From contig NZ_CP042652.1 of the NCBI RefSeq assembly GCF_013177675.1, positions 1,612,001 through 1,676,000 of the forward strand: 64,000 bases of DNA, given 5' to 3'. This DNA is from Arcobacter acticola. Its GTDB lineage: Bacteria; Campylobacterota; Campylobacteria; Campylobacterales; Arcobacteraceae. Below, piece after piece: positions 35,353 through 44,308 of the stretch (positions are counted from its first letter, which is position 1; every line of letters starts with the position of its first letter). A program made the position numbers and the translations under genes. A model generated the notes under the pieces. It saw only the letters and a program-made list of their open reading frames with translations. It had not been told where the DNA came from and searched no databases.

Positions 35353-36348
35353 TTATTTATCCCATTCAGTATTACAATTTAATAATTCTATAATTACACT
35401 TTCTAAAATATTATTAATCCAATCAATTTCATATAAAAGATTATTTTTAATAAATTTAAAAGATAAATCATGTTTTTCTGCATGAAAGATTTTATTTCTT
35501 AAAAAATAAGCATACTTAATACAAATAAAAGCAACAATTTCTATATCTGATTGATTATTCATATTAATTTTAGAATCTAAAGAATTTACAATTTCATTAT
35601 ATATGCATGTATTTTGTTTAGTTTTACAATTATCATAAATTGTACTTAGTCCTAATTTGTTGAATTTACTTTCTACTTTATCTATAGAATTAATAGTTTT
35701 AATAAATTCTTCTCTGTATGGTAATGTTTCTTTCAAAATTTGTAAAAGCCTAGAATCCGTATATCTATATAAAAAAGCTATGAAAGATACTGTATGATTT
35801 TTTGTTGGATAATCATTTAAAATTAAATTCCTAAATTGTATCTTTTTTCTTAGGATTTTACGATCATAATTATTGACAATTTTTTTTGAATAATTAAATA
35901 AACTATCATTTGAAAGTAAAAAATCTCTCAAATTTATATGACAAGTGTTATCATTTTCACTTTTACCAATATATCTATAAATTGCATTAAAAGCTTTCCA
36001 TAGTCTTTCAAACTTATGACTTGATTCTTGTGTATTTAATGCTTTTACTAAGTAAGATAAACTGTTAAATAAAGATATAGATTTATCATTTGTAAGAAAA
36101 ATATCATTTATATTGTTAAGTATATAATTTTCATTAATATTAAAATATTTTTCTACAACTTGCTCAATTTGATAGTTTTCTTTTGGGATGGTTGTTGTTT
36201 CTAGAATTTTATCTTTTTTTCTGCTAACTGTAATACTTTTTATTTCAGAAAAATTTCTTTTTTTGATATAAAAATATAGTAAACTTTTTGTAATTTGGGT
36301 ATGTATATTACTCCCCCAATAAACAGAGCTAATTTCATTAGCTAGCAT
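35353..36348 (-). CDS. HEPN-motif protein whose start lies in the IS630 end
   Basis: The frame encodes about 331 residues, mostly helical, polar and Lys/Asn-rich. Near its end is FLRNKIFHAEKH, an R-x4-H motif in an all-helical C-terminal region, as in HEPN domains that are often RNases of defence or toxin systems. The first codons (MLANEISS) come from the end of the adjoining IS element: the ATG at 36346-36348 lies inside it. Removing the IS leaves only about seven more open codons without a standard start, so the native gene is N-terminally truncated or re-started by the insertion. The rest of the protein is not recognised. Confidence 0.65.
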   Translation of the reverse strand: MLANEISSVYWGSNIHTQITKSLLYFYIKKRNFSEIKSITVSRKKDKILETTTIPKENYQIEQVVEKYFNINENYILNNINDIFLTNDKSISLFNSLSYLVKALNTQESSHKFERLWKAFNAIYRYIGKSENDNTCHINLRDFLLSNDSLFNYSKKIVNNYDRKILRKKIQFRNLILNDYPTKNHTVSFIAFLYRYTDSRLLQILKETLPYREEFIKTINSIDKVESKFNKLGLSTIYDNCKTKQNTCIYNEIVNSLDSKINMNNQSDIEIVAFICIKYAYFLRNKIFHAEKHDLSFKFIKNNLLYEIDWINNILESVIIELLNCNTEWDK

Positions 36349-37396
36349 ATTTAACACTTTGATGTTGAAAAAAGTTAGCTATTTTTTGTGGATTTTTTTG
36401 TAAATTCTCCATATAATTTTGTGTGTTTTCTTTTAGTTCTTTTTGATTTTTTGGCAGACCATTTTTATGTACATTACTCTTATAATCTTGATTCAAATAT
36501 TCATCAGGATTAAATTCTGGGGAGTATGGTGGAAGATAAAAGAGTTTGATTTTATCTTTATGCTTTTCTTCCCAAGCTTTTACTAATTTAGCATGATGTA
36601 CTCTTAGGTTATCTACTATCATAAATACTTTTTTATCATTTGATTTTATTACTTTTTCTAAAAAATCTATAAAATTATCTGTAGCTATTGAATCATCATA
36701 CAATGCAAACATTGATTTACCTGTATTTGTAATGGCTGATATCATATTCACTTTAAACTTTTTAGCTGTATGAGTAAGAATAGGTTTTATTTTACTTCCT
36801 ATTGGAGCATATCCTTTTAAATTTGATGGCATTGATACACAAGCAGTCTCATCAGCCCACCAAATATCAGCATTATTTATTTTTGCTTCTTTTTTGATTT
36901 TTGGATATGTTTCTTCCAACCAAGCTTTAGTTGCACTATCTTTTCTTTCATAAGCTCTTTTTATTGGTTTTTTCGAAGTAAATTGCCATTTTGCAAGATA
37001 ATCTCCAACTGTTGATATTGGCATATCAATATCTACTACTCTTAGAATTAACTGTTTTACAGCTTCTCTTGTCCACAAAGCAAACTTAAACTTTAATTGT
37101 TCTGGGGTTGTATCTATAAGCATTCGGATGATTTTTTCCTCTTGTTCATCGCTAAGTCTCTTACCAGACTTTTTAGGACGACCAGTTTTTTGAACTTTAA
37201 GTGCTTTTTGACCATCTTTTTTATATTTGCTATACCATCTTGATGTTGTAATTTTTGACAAACCTAATATTGCAGCTGTTTCAAGATTACTTATACCACT
37301 ATCCCTTAATTTAATTGCTCTATCTCTGAGATACTGTAATGTATTTGAATCTACTTTTCTAGCATCATTTTTTTCTAATTTATTTATTTTTTCCAT
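36338..37396 (-). CDS. IS630-family transposase (intact)
   Basis: The 352-residue protein has an N-terminal helix-turn-helix region (LETAAILGLSKITTSRWYSKY), a linker, and a DDE domain with catalytic WWADETA near 177, MIVDNLRVHH near 259 and PPYSPEFNPDEYLN near 288. All three acidic residues are present and the frame is unbroken, so it may be active. Family calls are clear from the DDE layout. Confidence 0.93.
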   Translation of the reverse strand: MEKINKLEKNDARKVDSNTLQYLRDRAIKLRDSGISNLETAAILGLSKITTSRWYSKYKKDGQKALKVQKTGRPKKSGKRLSDEQEEKIIRMLIDTTPEQLKFKFALWTREAVKQLILRVVDIDMPISTVGDYLAKWQFTSKKPIKRAYERKDSATKAWLEETYPKIKKEAKINNADIWWADETACVSMPSNLKGYAPIGSKIKPILTHTAKKFKVNMISAITNTGKSMFALYDDSIATDNFIDFLEKVIKSNDKKVFMIVDNLRVHHAKLVKAWEEKHKDKIKLFYLPPYSPEFNPDEYLNQDYKSNVHKNGLPKNQKELKENTQNYMENLQKNPQKIANFFQHQSVKYAS

Positions 37397-37420
37397 TTCA
37401 AATTATAGCTAAATTTAGCA
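36345..37420. mobile_element. IS630-family insertion sequence, about 1.08 kb
   Basis: The element is bounded by TA on both sides (36343-36344 and 37421-37422), as expected for IS630 insertion. Reading outward, the ends GTTAAATATGC and GCTAAATTTAGCA are imperfect inverted repeats of about 12 bases. It contains the single transposase gene. The exact tips are a best reading from the TA pair and the similarity of the ends. Confidence 0.7.
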
Positions 37421-37430
37421 TATAATTAGT

Positions 37431-38090
37431 TTAGTTTATCGGTGGAGTAATAGTATTTGTATCATTAGTTAAAATATCAATTGGACTAATAATTGTATTT
37501 CGTTCAGCTTCAATATAAATTGATGAACTTGTAATACAACATTTATCAAGTTTAGTATTAGCACCTTTATATGATATAAAATCATTAAAATATTCTATAG
37601 AATCTTGAGAATTACTAAAATTAATTTCAATTAAATATATGTTTTTAGTTTTCTTTTTCGGACTAATATCAATTATTTGTTGAATCCAATTATCAAAACT
37701 ATGTTTTTTTTCATAAAGATATACATCATAAGCTTCTGGGTACCTAGTTTTGAAAGCAATCTTAAAATCCATTAAAGTATAAGTATCATTTTTAAAAGAA
37801 GCATGTACTTTGATTAATTTATTATTTATATCTTTTATTAAATGCCCTTTTCTTTTTCTTGGTAATTTAACATTTTCTCCAAAATTTTGTAATTTTTCAA
37901 AAGCAAATCTTTGAACACTATAAACTTTATCACTAATCATTAATCTCCAAAGTTTATCAATTGATTGCTGACATTTATATTTTCCTAATTGTTCAATTGA
38001 TTTGATTCTATTTTTATAATTAGATTTATCTCTACTTAATTTAATTATCTCTTGTATATTTTGTGGTGTTTCTTCAATGTAGTTTTTCAT
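37431..38090 (-). CDS. HEAT-repeat-like protein of unknown function
   Basis: The 219-residue protein begins MKNYIEETPQNIQEIIKLSR and has two helical pairs (about 20-70: KSIEQLGKYKCQQSIDKLWRLM and VYSVQRFAFEKLQNFG) of HEAT type, then a basic stretch (KLPRKRKGHL) and a mixed C-terminal part. Its stop is 11 bases from the IS end, so the insertion spared it. With the HEPN-motif gene downstream it forms the cargo of a small island next to sbcCD. A defence role is speculation. Confidence 0.65.
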   Translation of the reverse strand: MKNYIEETPQNIQEIIKLSRDKSNYKNRIKSIEQLGKYKCQQSIDKLWRLMISDKVYSVQRFAFEKLQNFGENVKLPRKRKGHLIKDINNKLIKVHASFKNDTYTLMDFKIAFKTRYPEAYDVYLYEKKHSFDNWIQQIIDISPKKKTKNIYLIEINFSNSQDSIEYFNDFISYKGANTKLDKCCITSSSIYIEAERNTIISPIDILTNDTNTITPPIN

Positions 38091-38156
38091 TTAATTTCCC
38101 ATTTTAATTTTCCCAAAATTATGCAACATCTCCGTCACAGTTTTTAAATATTTTCC

Positions 38157-40526
38157 CTAAACTTCCACAACCCTCTCAAACATCTCTTTAATCTCCATTT
38201 CATGGCTTATCAAAAATATTTGTCTATATTGTTCTTTGATAGTATGAAAGGCTTCTATGATTTCCATTCTTCTTGCTTCATCTTGGCTTCCAAATACTTC
38301 GTCAAAAGCCAAAAACTCTATACTACTTGCGCCACTTAGTTCACTAAGCGTCTTTGATATGGCGATTCTTAAAACCAAGTTTGCTAGGTCGATTTCTCCA
38401 CCACTAAACCTCTCTATTGGAAATTTTTTACCTTCATCGTAGATGTAAAAGTCAAAGTCATTTGATACTTCTATATGTTGGTATTTGCCTTTGGTGATTT
38501 GAGCATACATATTTGAGGCTATATCTGAGATTCTTGGAGCTACTTTTGAGTTTAGTTTTGTTTTAAATAAGCCTAGACTTATTTTGATTTTTTCATAGTC
38601 TTGTAAGTCATCTTTTTTTGTTTGTACTTTTTTGGCTTGGATATCGTTGTTATCTAGTGTTTCTTGGATAGTTTTTATTTGGCCTTGGATTGTTGCTATT
38701 TGTACTTTTAGTTCATTTAGGACATTTATCTTTTGTTCTTTTGAAGCTTGTACCTCATCAAACATTTTTTGCTTCTCTTTGTGTTTTACCTCATCATAGT
38801 TTATCTCTTTGTATGATAGTTCTTTTTCATTATATTCATTTGATAGTTTTTCTATGTTTTTGTTTGTATTTTCATACTCTTCTTTTAGACTATCTACTCT
38901 TTTTAGCATAGTCTCTAAGCTTAGGACATATTCGTATTTTGTCTTTAGCTCTTTTTGTTTTTCTATTAGGTTTTGATGTATAGTATTATCATAAGTATAG
39001 ATTTCTAGTTTTGCTAGTTCTTCTTTGTTTTTCATACCTTGTGCTTCTACTTTTACAAAGTGCTCTTTTTCTATAAAAAGATCTCTTTTTTTACTTTCAC
39101 ATAGATTTAGGCTTTTTGATACTTCAAAGTATTCAGTGGCATTTTGTTTTTGTATTTGATCTTGTGCTGTTTTTAATATACCTATCTTTTCTAGTTCTTC
39201 TTTTGTTTTAGATATCTTTTGTTCTTGTGCTGTTTTAACTATAGCTTCAAGTGATGATATTACATTGTCATATTCATCTAGAAGTGGTCTTGTACATGTT
39301 GGGCAGTTTGAATCTCGACCTAAGTTTTTGATATTTTGTATTTTTTTATTTATATCTGCTATTAGCTTCTCTTCACCTGCTATTTCTTGAACTAACTCTT
39401 TTTCTTTTTGATTTAGTTTTATTAGCTCTTGTTTTATCTCTTCTTGTATACCTAAGAGTTCTTTCTCTTTTTTTATAAGTTCACCATGAAGACTACTTTC
39501 TTGTTCTAGTGTGTTTATAGTATCTTTTGATTTTTTATAATGCTCTCGTAAGTTCTTTTGTTCTTCTAGAAGTCTTTCTTTTCTTATATGGTATTCTTTT
39601 AACTGCTCTTGTTCTTTTATACTATCATGTAGCTTTGTATACTCACCCTTTACGTTTTCTAAACCTTTTAACTCTTTTTGCTTTTCATTTAGAAGTTCTA
39701 TTTCCCTTGCTAGTTTTGTTTGATTTGATATATGTGCATTTATAGTGTTTTTTAATAACTCTAAATTTGAAAATAGATTTTGTTTTTTCTCTTTTGTTTG
39801 TATATATACTTCTAGCTCTTTTCTTATATCTAGTTCTTGAAGTTTTATACTATCTATATGTTTTGCTTTTTCTATACTTGTATTTGTATATATGTCTAAT
39901 TGCTCTTTGTGTTTTACTATATGCTCTTTTTTATCTTTTATATCATCACTACTTAGCAATATCTCTATATATGCAGATATATCTCTTTTTAAATCTCGAC
40001 TTTTTTCTATTAGCTCTTTTTCTATATAGTCAATCTTTTCAAGCCCTAGAAGCTTTCTAATCATCTTTTTTCTATCTTCTGGCTTTTTAGTGCTAAGACT
40101 TGTTAGTTCTTTTTGTGAAGCAAATAGAGTATGAGAAAAGGCATCTTTATTCATCTTTGTTAGTTTTACTATATATGCAGTTGTTTCTTTAGCACCTGTT
40201 ATTAGTAATTCTTCATTTTTATATAACTTTGCATTTGCACTTAAAGTCTTTCCTCTAAACTCTCTACTTATCTTATATGGTGTATTTTCAAACTCAAAGT
40301 CTAAATCTACACTTACTACGTCTTTTATAGAAGCATTTGCATTTCTTACTATCTCTTTATCGCCTTTATTCTTTAACTCTCCATATAGAGCAAAAAGAAT
40401 AGCTTCAAAGATAGTTGATTTACCACTTCCATTTTTTCCTATGATTCCTGTAAGTCCCTCTTCAAAAGAAATGCTATGAGATACATACTTCTTGAAGTTC
40501 TCTAGTTTTAGATTAGTTAATATCAT
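38157..40526 (-). CDS. sbcC: SbcC/Rad50-type ATPase
   Basis: From ATG 40524-40526 the 789-residue protein has Walker A GIIGKNGSGKSTIFEA near 29-44, long coiled coils around a zinc hook CPTCTRPL near 411, signature FSGGE near 708 and Walker B/D-loop FLAFDEVFGSQDEARR. This is the SMC-like partner of the SbcD nuclease, cutting hairpins and blocked DNA ends. It is shorter than E. coli SbcC (about 1050) but complete in motifs. It overlaps sbcD by 14 bases. Confidence 0.92.
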   Translation of the reverse strand: MILTNLKLENFKKYVSHSISFEEGLTGIIGKNGSGKSTIFEAILFALYGELKNKGDKEIVRNANASIKDVVSVDLDFEFENTPYKISREFRGKTLSANAKLYKNEELLITGAKETTAYIVKLTKMNKDAFSHTLFASQKELTSLSTKKPEDRKKMIRKLLGLEKIDYIEKELIEKSRDLKRDISAYIEILLSSDDIKDKKEHIVKHKEQLDIYTNTSIEKAKHIDSIKLQELDIRKELEVYIQTKEKKQNLFSNLELLKNTINAHISNQTKLAREIELLNEKQKELKGLENVKGEYTKLHDSIKEQEQLKEYHIRKERLLEEQKNLREHYKKSKDTINTLEQESSLHGELIKKEKELLGIQEEIKQELIKLNQKEKELVQEIAGEEKLIADINKKIQNIKNLGRDSNCPTCTRPLLDEYDNVISSLEAIVKTAQEQKISKTKEELEKIGILKTAQDQIQKQNATEYFEVSKSLNLCESKKRDLFIEKEHFVKVEAQGMKNKEELAKLEIYTYDNTIHQNLIEKQKELKTKYEYVLSLETMLKRVDSLKEEYENTNKNIEKLSNEYNEKELSYKEINYDEVKHKEKQKMFDEVQASKEQKINVLNELKVQIATIQGQIKTIQETLDNNDIQAKKVQTKKDDLQDYEKIKISLGLFKTKLNSKVAPRISDIASNMYAQITKGKYQHIEVSNDFDFYIYDEGKKFPIERFSGGEIDLANLVLRIAISKTLSELSGASSIEFLAFDEVFGSQDEARRMEIIEAFHTIKEQYRQIFLISHEMEIKEMFERVVEV

Positions 40527-41631
40527 CTTCAACCTCTTCATACTGTGCAAATAGTTCTTGTATCTTTGATTTTAATCTATCATACTCTTTATCATCACTG
40601 TGTTCTTTTATATGCTCTAAGAAATACTCTTCTAAAGAGATAGCTTCCATATCTGATAGGGTTTGATTATCATCACTTTTTTTAAACTCTCTTTTTATAC
40701 TTACACTCATAGCATAAGGAAATAAATCTTTTATTTGTTTATTAGGTATATCAATAGAGCCCATTGCTGTAAGATTAGTAAGCTTTACTTCTACTATAGC
40801 ATCATGAGTATCACTTATATCAAGATTAGCAATAGAGTCTTGTAAGTCATCACAGTTAATCTCTTTTATTCTAATAGGTCTTATGTTTATACTCTTATAC
40901 TCTATATTCAACTTATCTTCTAAAGTAGCTACGATAAAACCTTTTGAATTTCTCTTATCATTTAGACTAGTTCGCTCTGTACTTCCACTATAGTAAACAT
41001 TCTTATGTTTACCAACAGCTCCAAATCCATGCCAGTGACCAAGTGCTACATAATCCATCTTTTCAAATATATACTCTTTGTTAGATGGATATACCCATTC
41101 TCCAAACTCTTGCATCAAATACCAAGCCCCAACACTACAATGCATCATCATAATATTTCTTTTTGATTCTTCTATGTTCTCTTCACAAAGCTCTATTTGC
41201 CCAAGTGCAATAGTCTCATCATTCATATGTGGAAGAGTATGAAATACAACATCATCAAACTCTATTTTTTTGTACTTCTGATCATAAGAAACATATACAT
41301 TTTTAAAGTTATCAAATATACGCAAGATTGGTGAGCTGAGGTTAGTTCGTGGAGTTGAGTGATTTCCAGCTATTAAAATACAAGGTATTCCTAAAGAGTC
41401 TATTTCTAAAAACTTTTCAAGGGCAAAGGTAATTGCTCTATTGCTTGGACTTGATCTGTGAAACAAGTCACCTGTGTGAATTATGAAATCAGGTTTGATT
41501 ATTTTGATTTGTTCAACAACTTGAGAAAAAGCATCGTAAAAATCAGCTTCTCTTTGGTTTATATTTTCATTGTTTATTATATCTAGGTCATTAAAACCTA
41601 AGTGTGTATCACTAAAATGTAGAATCTTCAA
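40513..41631 (-). CDS. sbcD: SbcD/Mre11-type nuclease
   Basis: The 372-residue protein has the calcineurin-like metal motifs FSDTHLG (6-12), HTGDLFH near 54, AGNHS near 90, MMHCS near 165 and ALGHWHGFG near 205. It is the exonuclease and endonuclease of the SbcCD complex. Its stop lies inside the sbcC start region, a classic coupled pair. Confidence 0.93.
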   Translation of the reverse strand: MKILHFSDTHLGFNDLDIINNENINQREADFYDAFSQVVEQIKIIKPDFIIHTGDLFHRSSPSNRAITFALEKFLEIDSLGIPCILIAGNHSTPRTNLSSPILRIFDNFKNVYVSYDQKYKKIEFDDVVFHTLPHMNDETIALGQIELCEENIEESKRNIMMMHCSVGAWYLMQEFGEWVYPSNKEYIFEKMDYVALGHWHGFGAVGKHKNVYYSGSTERTSLNDKRNSKGFIVATLEDKLNIEYKSINIRPIRIKEINCDDLQDSIANLDISDTHDAIVEVKLTNLTAMGSIDIPNKQIKDLFPYAMSVSIKREFKKSDDNQTLSDMEAISLEEYFLEHIKEHSDDKEYDRLKSKIQELFAQYEEVEDDIN

Positions 41632-41678
41632 ATTAATATCTTTTTATTTTATTTTATTGGAATTATTATAGCAAACTA

Positions 41679-42497
41679 TTATATTATTTTATACTCAATT
41701 GGTATTTGTATTTCTATACTTTGATTTGTTTTAGGAAAAGATTTTGCAGCTTCATTTATAGCTTCTATTGTGGCATTTTGTAAAAACTTATGTCCATCTA
41801 AAATAGTTATATTTTCAATATCACCATTTTCATTGATTTTAAACTTTACTAAAACGATTCCTTGAATTGATAGTTTTCTAGCACGAAATGGATATTTTAT
41901 ATTTTGATTTATTAGGTCTCTGATTTGTGCTAAATGCTTATCTAAATATACTTTTTTCTCATCTATTTTTGGAACATCATTTACTTGTCTTTTGTTAACA
42001 GTCTCACTTTGTATATGTTTTTGTACTATTTGTTCTTTAACAAAAACTTCTTTTTTAGGATTTTGAACTTCTTTTATCTCTTCTTTAATAGTCTGTTTTT
42101 TCTCTGCTCTTTCTTTCTTTTGTATTTTTTTAACTACCTTTTCTTTTATCTCTTTTTTGATTTTTTTTTCTAAAATTGGCTTTGGAGTTTCTTCTACTTT
42201 TTCTTCTTTGATTTCTTCTATAACTTCTTTTTTAATTTCTTGTTCTTTTAAGATTTCTTCTTTAGGAACTTCTTCAACTACTTCTTCAATTTTCTCTTGT
42301 ATATTATTATCTACTATTTGTTCTTCTACAACTTCTTTTTCTATAGGTTTCATTTCAATATGATTTAATGATATTTTATGATTAACTATAGGCTCATCTA
42401 AAGTTATTTTATTGTTTTTAAAAAAATAGAATAATCCTATGTAAAATAGAACATATATTCCAAAAGCAATCAAAAAAGAGAAAAGATATCTACTCAT
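41679..42497 (-). CDS. tonB: TonB energy transducer
   Basis: The 272-residue protein has an N-terminal helix (about 5-25), a long Glu/Lys/Pro-rich periplasmic spacer (about 50-175) and a C-terminal TonB fold (YPFRARKLSIQGIVLVKF near 207). It passes the proton-motive force from ExbBD to outer-membrane receptors such as the BtuB-like one at 20342. The spacer is unusually rich in Glu-Lys alternation rather than Pro-Lys. Third gene of the exbB-exbD-tonB operon. Confidence 0.93.
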   Translation of the reverse strand: MSRYLFSFLIAFGIYVLFYIGLFYFFKNNKITLDEPIVNHKISLNHIEMKPIEKEVVEEQIVDNNIQEKIEEVVEEVPKEEILKEQEIKKEVIEEIKEEKVEETPKPILEKKIKKEIKEKVVKKIQKKERAEKKQTIKEEIKEVQNPKKEVFVKEQIVQKHIQSETVNKRQVNDVPKIDEKKVYLDKHLAQIRDLINQNIKYPFRARKLSIQGIVLVKFKINENGDIENITILDGHKFLQNATIEAINEAAKSFPKTNQSIEIQIPIEYKII

Positions 42498-42871
42498 TTT
42501 TTGGTCACGATTGAGATACTTGAGTATTCGTATTGTTTTAACATATCTAAGACAGATACAAAAATATCAAATTTAACATTCTTGTCACTATTGATATGAA
42601 TTGGAGTATCTTTAGAAAATTGTAAAATATGCTCTTTTATATTGTCTAAACCCTCTATATCATTATTACAATAAAGCGTTCCGTCCTCTTTTATAATTAT
42701 TATTATTTCTTTATTTACCTTTATATTATCAGCATTTGAAGCTCTTGGTAAAGATATTGGAATAATACCCTTTGATATAAAAGTTGAAGTCATTAAAACA
42801 ATAGTTAAAAGTACAAGCAATACATCAATAAAGGGTATTACATTTATAGAATCATACTTCTTCAGTTTCAT
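42494..42871 (-). CDS. exbD: ExbD proton-channel subunit
   Basis: Start ATG 42869-42871 lies in the end of exbB. The 125-residue protein has one helix with the proton-carrying Asp in VIPFIDVLLVLLTIVLM near 12-28 and a periplasmic domain ending near the tonB start (4-base overlap). Typical ExbD size. Confidence 0.93.
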   Translation of the reverse strand: MKLKKYDSINVIPFIDVLLVLLTIVLMTSTFISKGIIPISLPRASNADNIKVNKEIIIIIKEDGTLYCNNDIEGLDNIKEHILQFSKDTPIHINSDKNVKFDIFVSVLDMLKQYEYSSISIVTKK

Positions 42872-43277
42872 AATCACTCTCTAAAACTTCAGCATAACGT
42901 CCAAGAATATTGTAAAAAATCTGAGATGCAATAGCCACCACAAGCCCAACAGCAGTTGCTTTTAAAGCAAGTGCAAGTGAGCTCATGATTTTTGCAGCTT
43001 CAATATCACCATTACTCATAGTCATAAAAGTCAGCATAATAGCCATCACCGTTCCAAGAAGCCCAATATAAGGAGAATTTGAAGCAATTGTACCTATGAT
43101 AGTAAGATGTCTAGTAAGGGCAATATCTAAAGCTTTTTTATTTTTATAAGCTTTTACATTCATCTTTTTATAAAAAATCACCCTTTCTATAAAAAACCAA
43201 AATGAGATAAAGCTCATAAATATAAGTAATGCTATAACCCCGTAATCAACTAGATTTTTTAATAGTTCTATACTCAT
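42852..43277 (-). CDS. exbB: ExbB/TolQ-family proton channel
   Basis: The 141-residue protein has three helices, the short epsilonproteobacterial form, with APYIGLLGTVMAI-like motif SPYIGLLGTVMAIMLTF near 68-84 and ALKATAVGLVVAI near 107. It forms the channel with ExbD. First gene of the operon; no clear Fur box was recognised upstream. Confidence 0.92.
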   Translation of the reverse strand: MSIELLKNLVDYGVIALLIFMSFISFWFFIERVIFYKKMNVKAYKNKKALDIALTRHLTIIGTIASNSPYIGLLGTVMAIMLTFMTMSNGDIEAAKIMSSLALALKATAVGLVVAIASQIFYNILGRYAEVLESDYETEEV

Positions 43278-43420
43278 TTGTTTTCCATTTCTATTTAGTT
43301 ATTTGAGTTTTCACAAGCATTTACAATATTTGAAGCGTAAGAATAAAATAAAACACTTACAATAATAAAATAGTTTTGTTAATTTTTTATTAATTGAGAA
43401 TGTATTAATGAGTTTAAATA

Positions 43421-43461
43421 AAAAAAGCCCAAGGATTAACCCTTGAGCTTTTAAAAATTGT
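43421..43461 (-). terminator. Terminator after the peroxiredoxin gene
   Basis: AAAAGCTCAAGG and CCTTGGGCTTTT form a near-perfect 12-bp stem with a 6-base loop and T-run on the minus strand, about 40 bases after the peroxiredoxin stop. Confidence 0.85.
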
Positions 43462-43497
43462 TAGTATATATATTTATAATAAAAAGGTTTAAAAAGA

Positions 43498-44202
43498 TTA
43501 AGCCATAATCTCTTCGATAGTAATATAATCTCCAACTCTTCCTGTCATTTGCTCTACATCTGTATTAACTGGAAGTGTTTTTTTACCTGGTACCCATCCT
43601 GCTGGACAAACTTCACCTGTTTTCTCTGCGTGTTGCCAAGCTCTTACTTGTCTTAAAAATTCGTGTACATTTCTTCCTACCATTGGAGCTTGTACTTCTT
43701 GAGCTACTACTGTTCCTTCTGGATTAATTAAGAATCTTCCTCTTAGAGCAATTCCTTCTTCTTCAATCATTACACCAAATGCTCTTGAAACTGCACCTGT
43801 TGTATCAGCTCCGATTGTTAATTGTAAACCTTTTAACAATGGTTCAGTTTCAACAAATCTTTTATGAGAAAATTTTGTATCAGTTGACACTGCTAAAATT
43901 TCAACACCAAGTTCTTGGAACTCATCATATTTTGCATTCATTGCTGCAATTTCAGTTGGACAAACAAAAGTAAAGTCAGCTGGGTAAAAACAAACTACTG
44001 ACCATTTACCTTTATAGTCTTCACTACTAACTGATTGATAGTGACCTGTTTTTGCGTTATACGCATCCATTTTAAACTCTGGTGCTTTTCTTAAAACTAA
44101 ACTTGAACTCATATTTTTTTCCTTTTTTATTTCATTATTATTTTCGTTATTAACTACTGTTTCTTTTTCTTCAATTGGTTTTGAACCTGTATCACAAGCC
44201 AT
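43498..44202 (-). CDS. Typical 2-Cys peroxiredoxin with an N-terminal extension
   Basis: The core (from residue 31) has the peroxidatic Cys in YPADFTFVCPTE near 73-84 and the resolving Cys in TGEVCPAGW near 196-204. It reduces hydrogen peroxide and organic peroxides. Two ATGs each have their own ribosome site: AGGAG before 44202 and AAGGA before 44112. The longer form adds 30 residues (MACDTGSKPIEEKETVVNNE, then a charged tail). Both isoforms may be made. The domain and catalytic residues are complete in either. Confidence 0.92.
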   Translation of the reverse strand: MACDTGSKPIEEKETVVNNENNNEIKKEKNMSSSLVLRKAPEFKMDAYNAKTGHYQSVSSEDYKGKWSVVCFYPADFTFVCPTEIAAMNAKYDEFQELGVEILAVSTDTKFSHKRFVETEPLLKGLQLTIGADTTGAVSRAFGVMIEEEGIALRGRFLINPEGTVVAQEVQAPMVGRNVHEFLRQVRAWQHAEKTGEVCPAGWVPGKKTLPVNTDVEQMTGRVGDYITIEEIMA

Positions 44203-44308
44203 ATTAACTCCTATATTTTACAAAGGATAATATTTTTCCTTTGATAAAAGAATTCTACACTAGCTAAAATTAATTCTTGCTTAATTATAAAATATATTTA
44301 TAAATTTA

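Noticed and set aside
39767-40060. Long hydrophobic plus-strand open frame inside sbcC
   Set aside because: It is the antisense shadow of the coiled-coil region, whose Glu/Lys codons read as Leu/Phe on the other strand.
41985-42173. Phe/Leu-rich plus-strand open frame opposite tonB
   Set aside because: Antisense shadow of the Lys/Glu-rich TonB spacer; no ribosome site.
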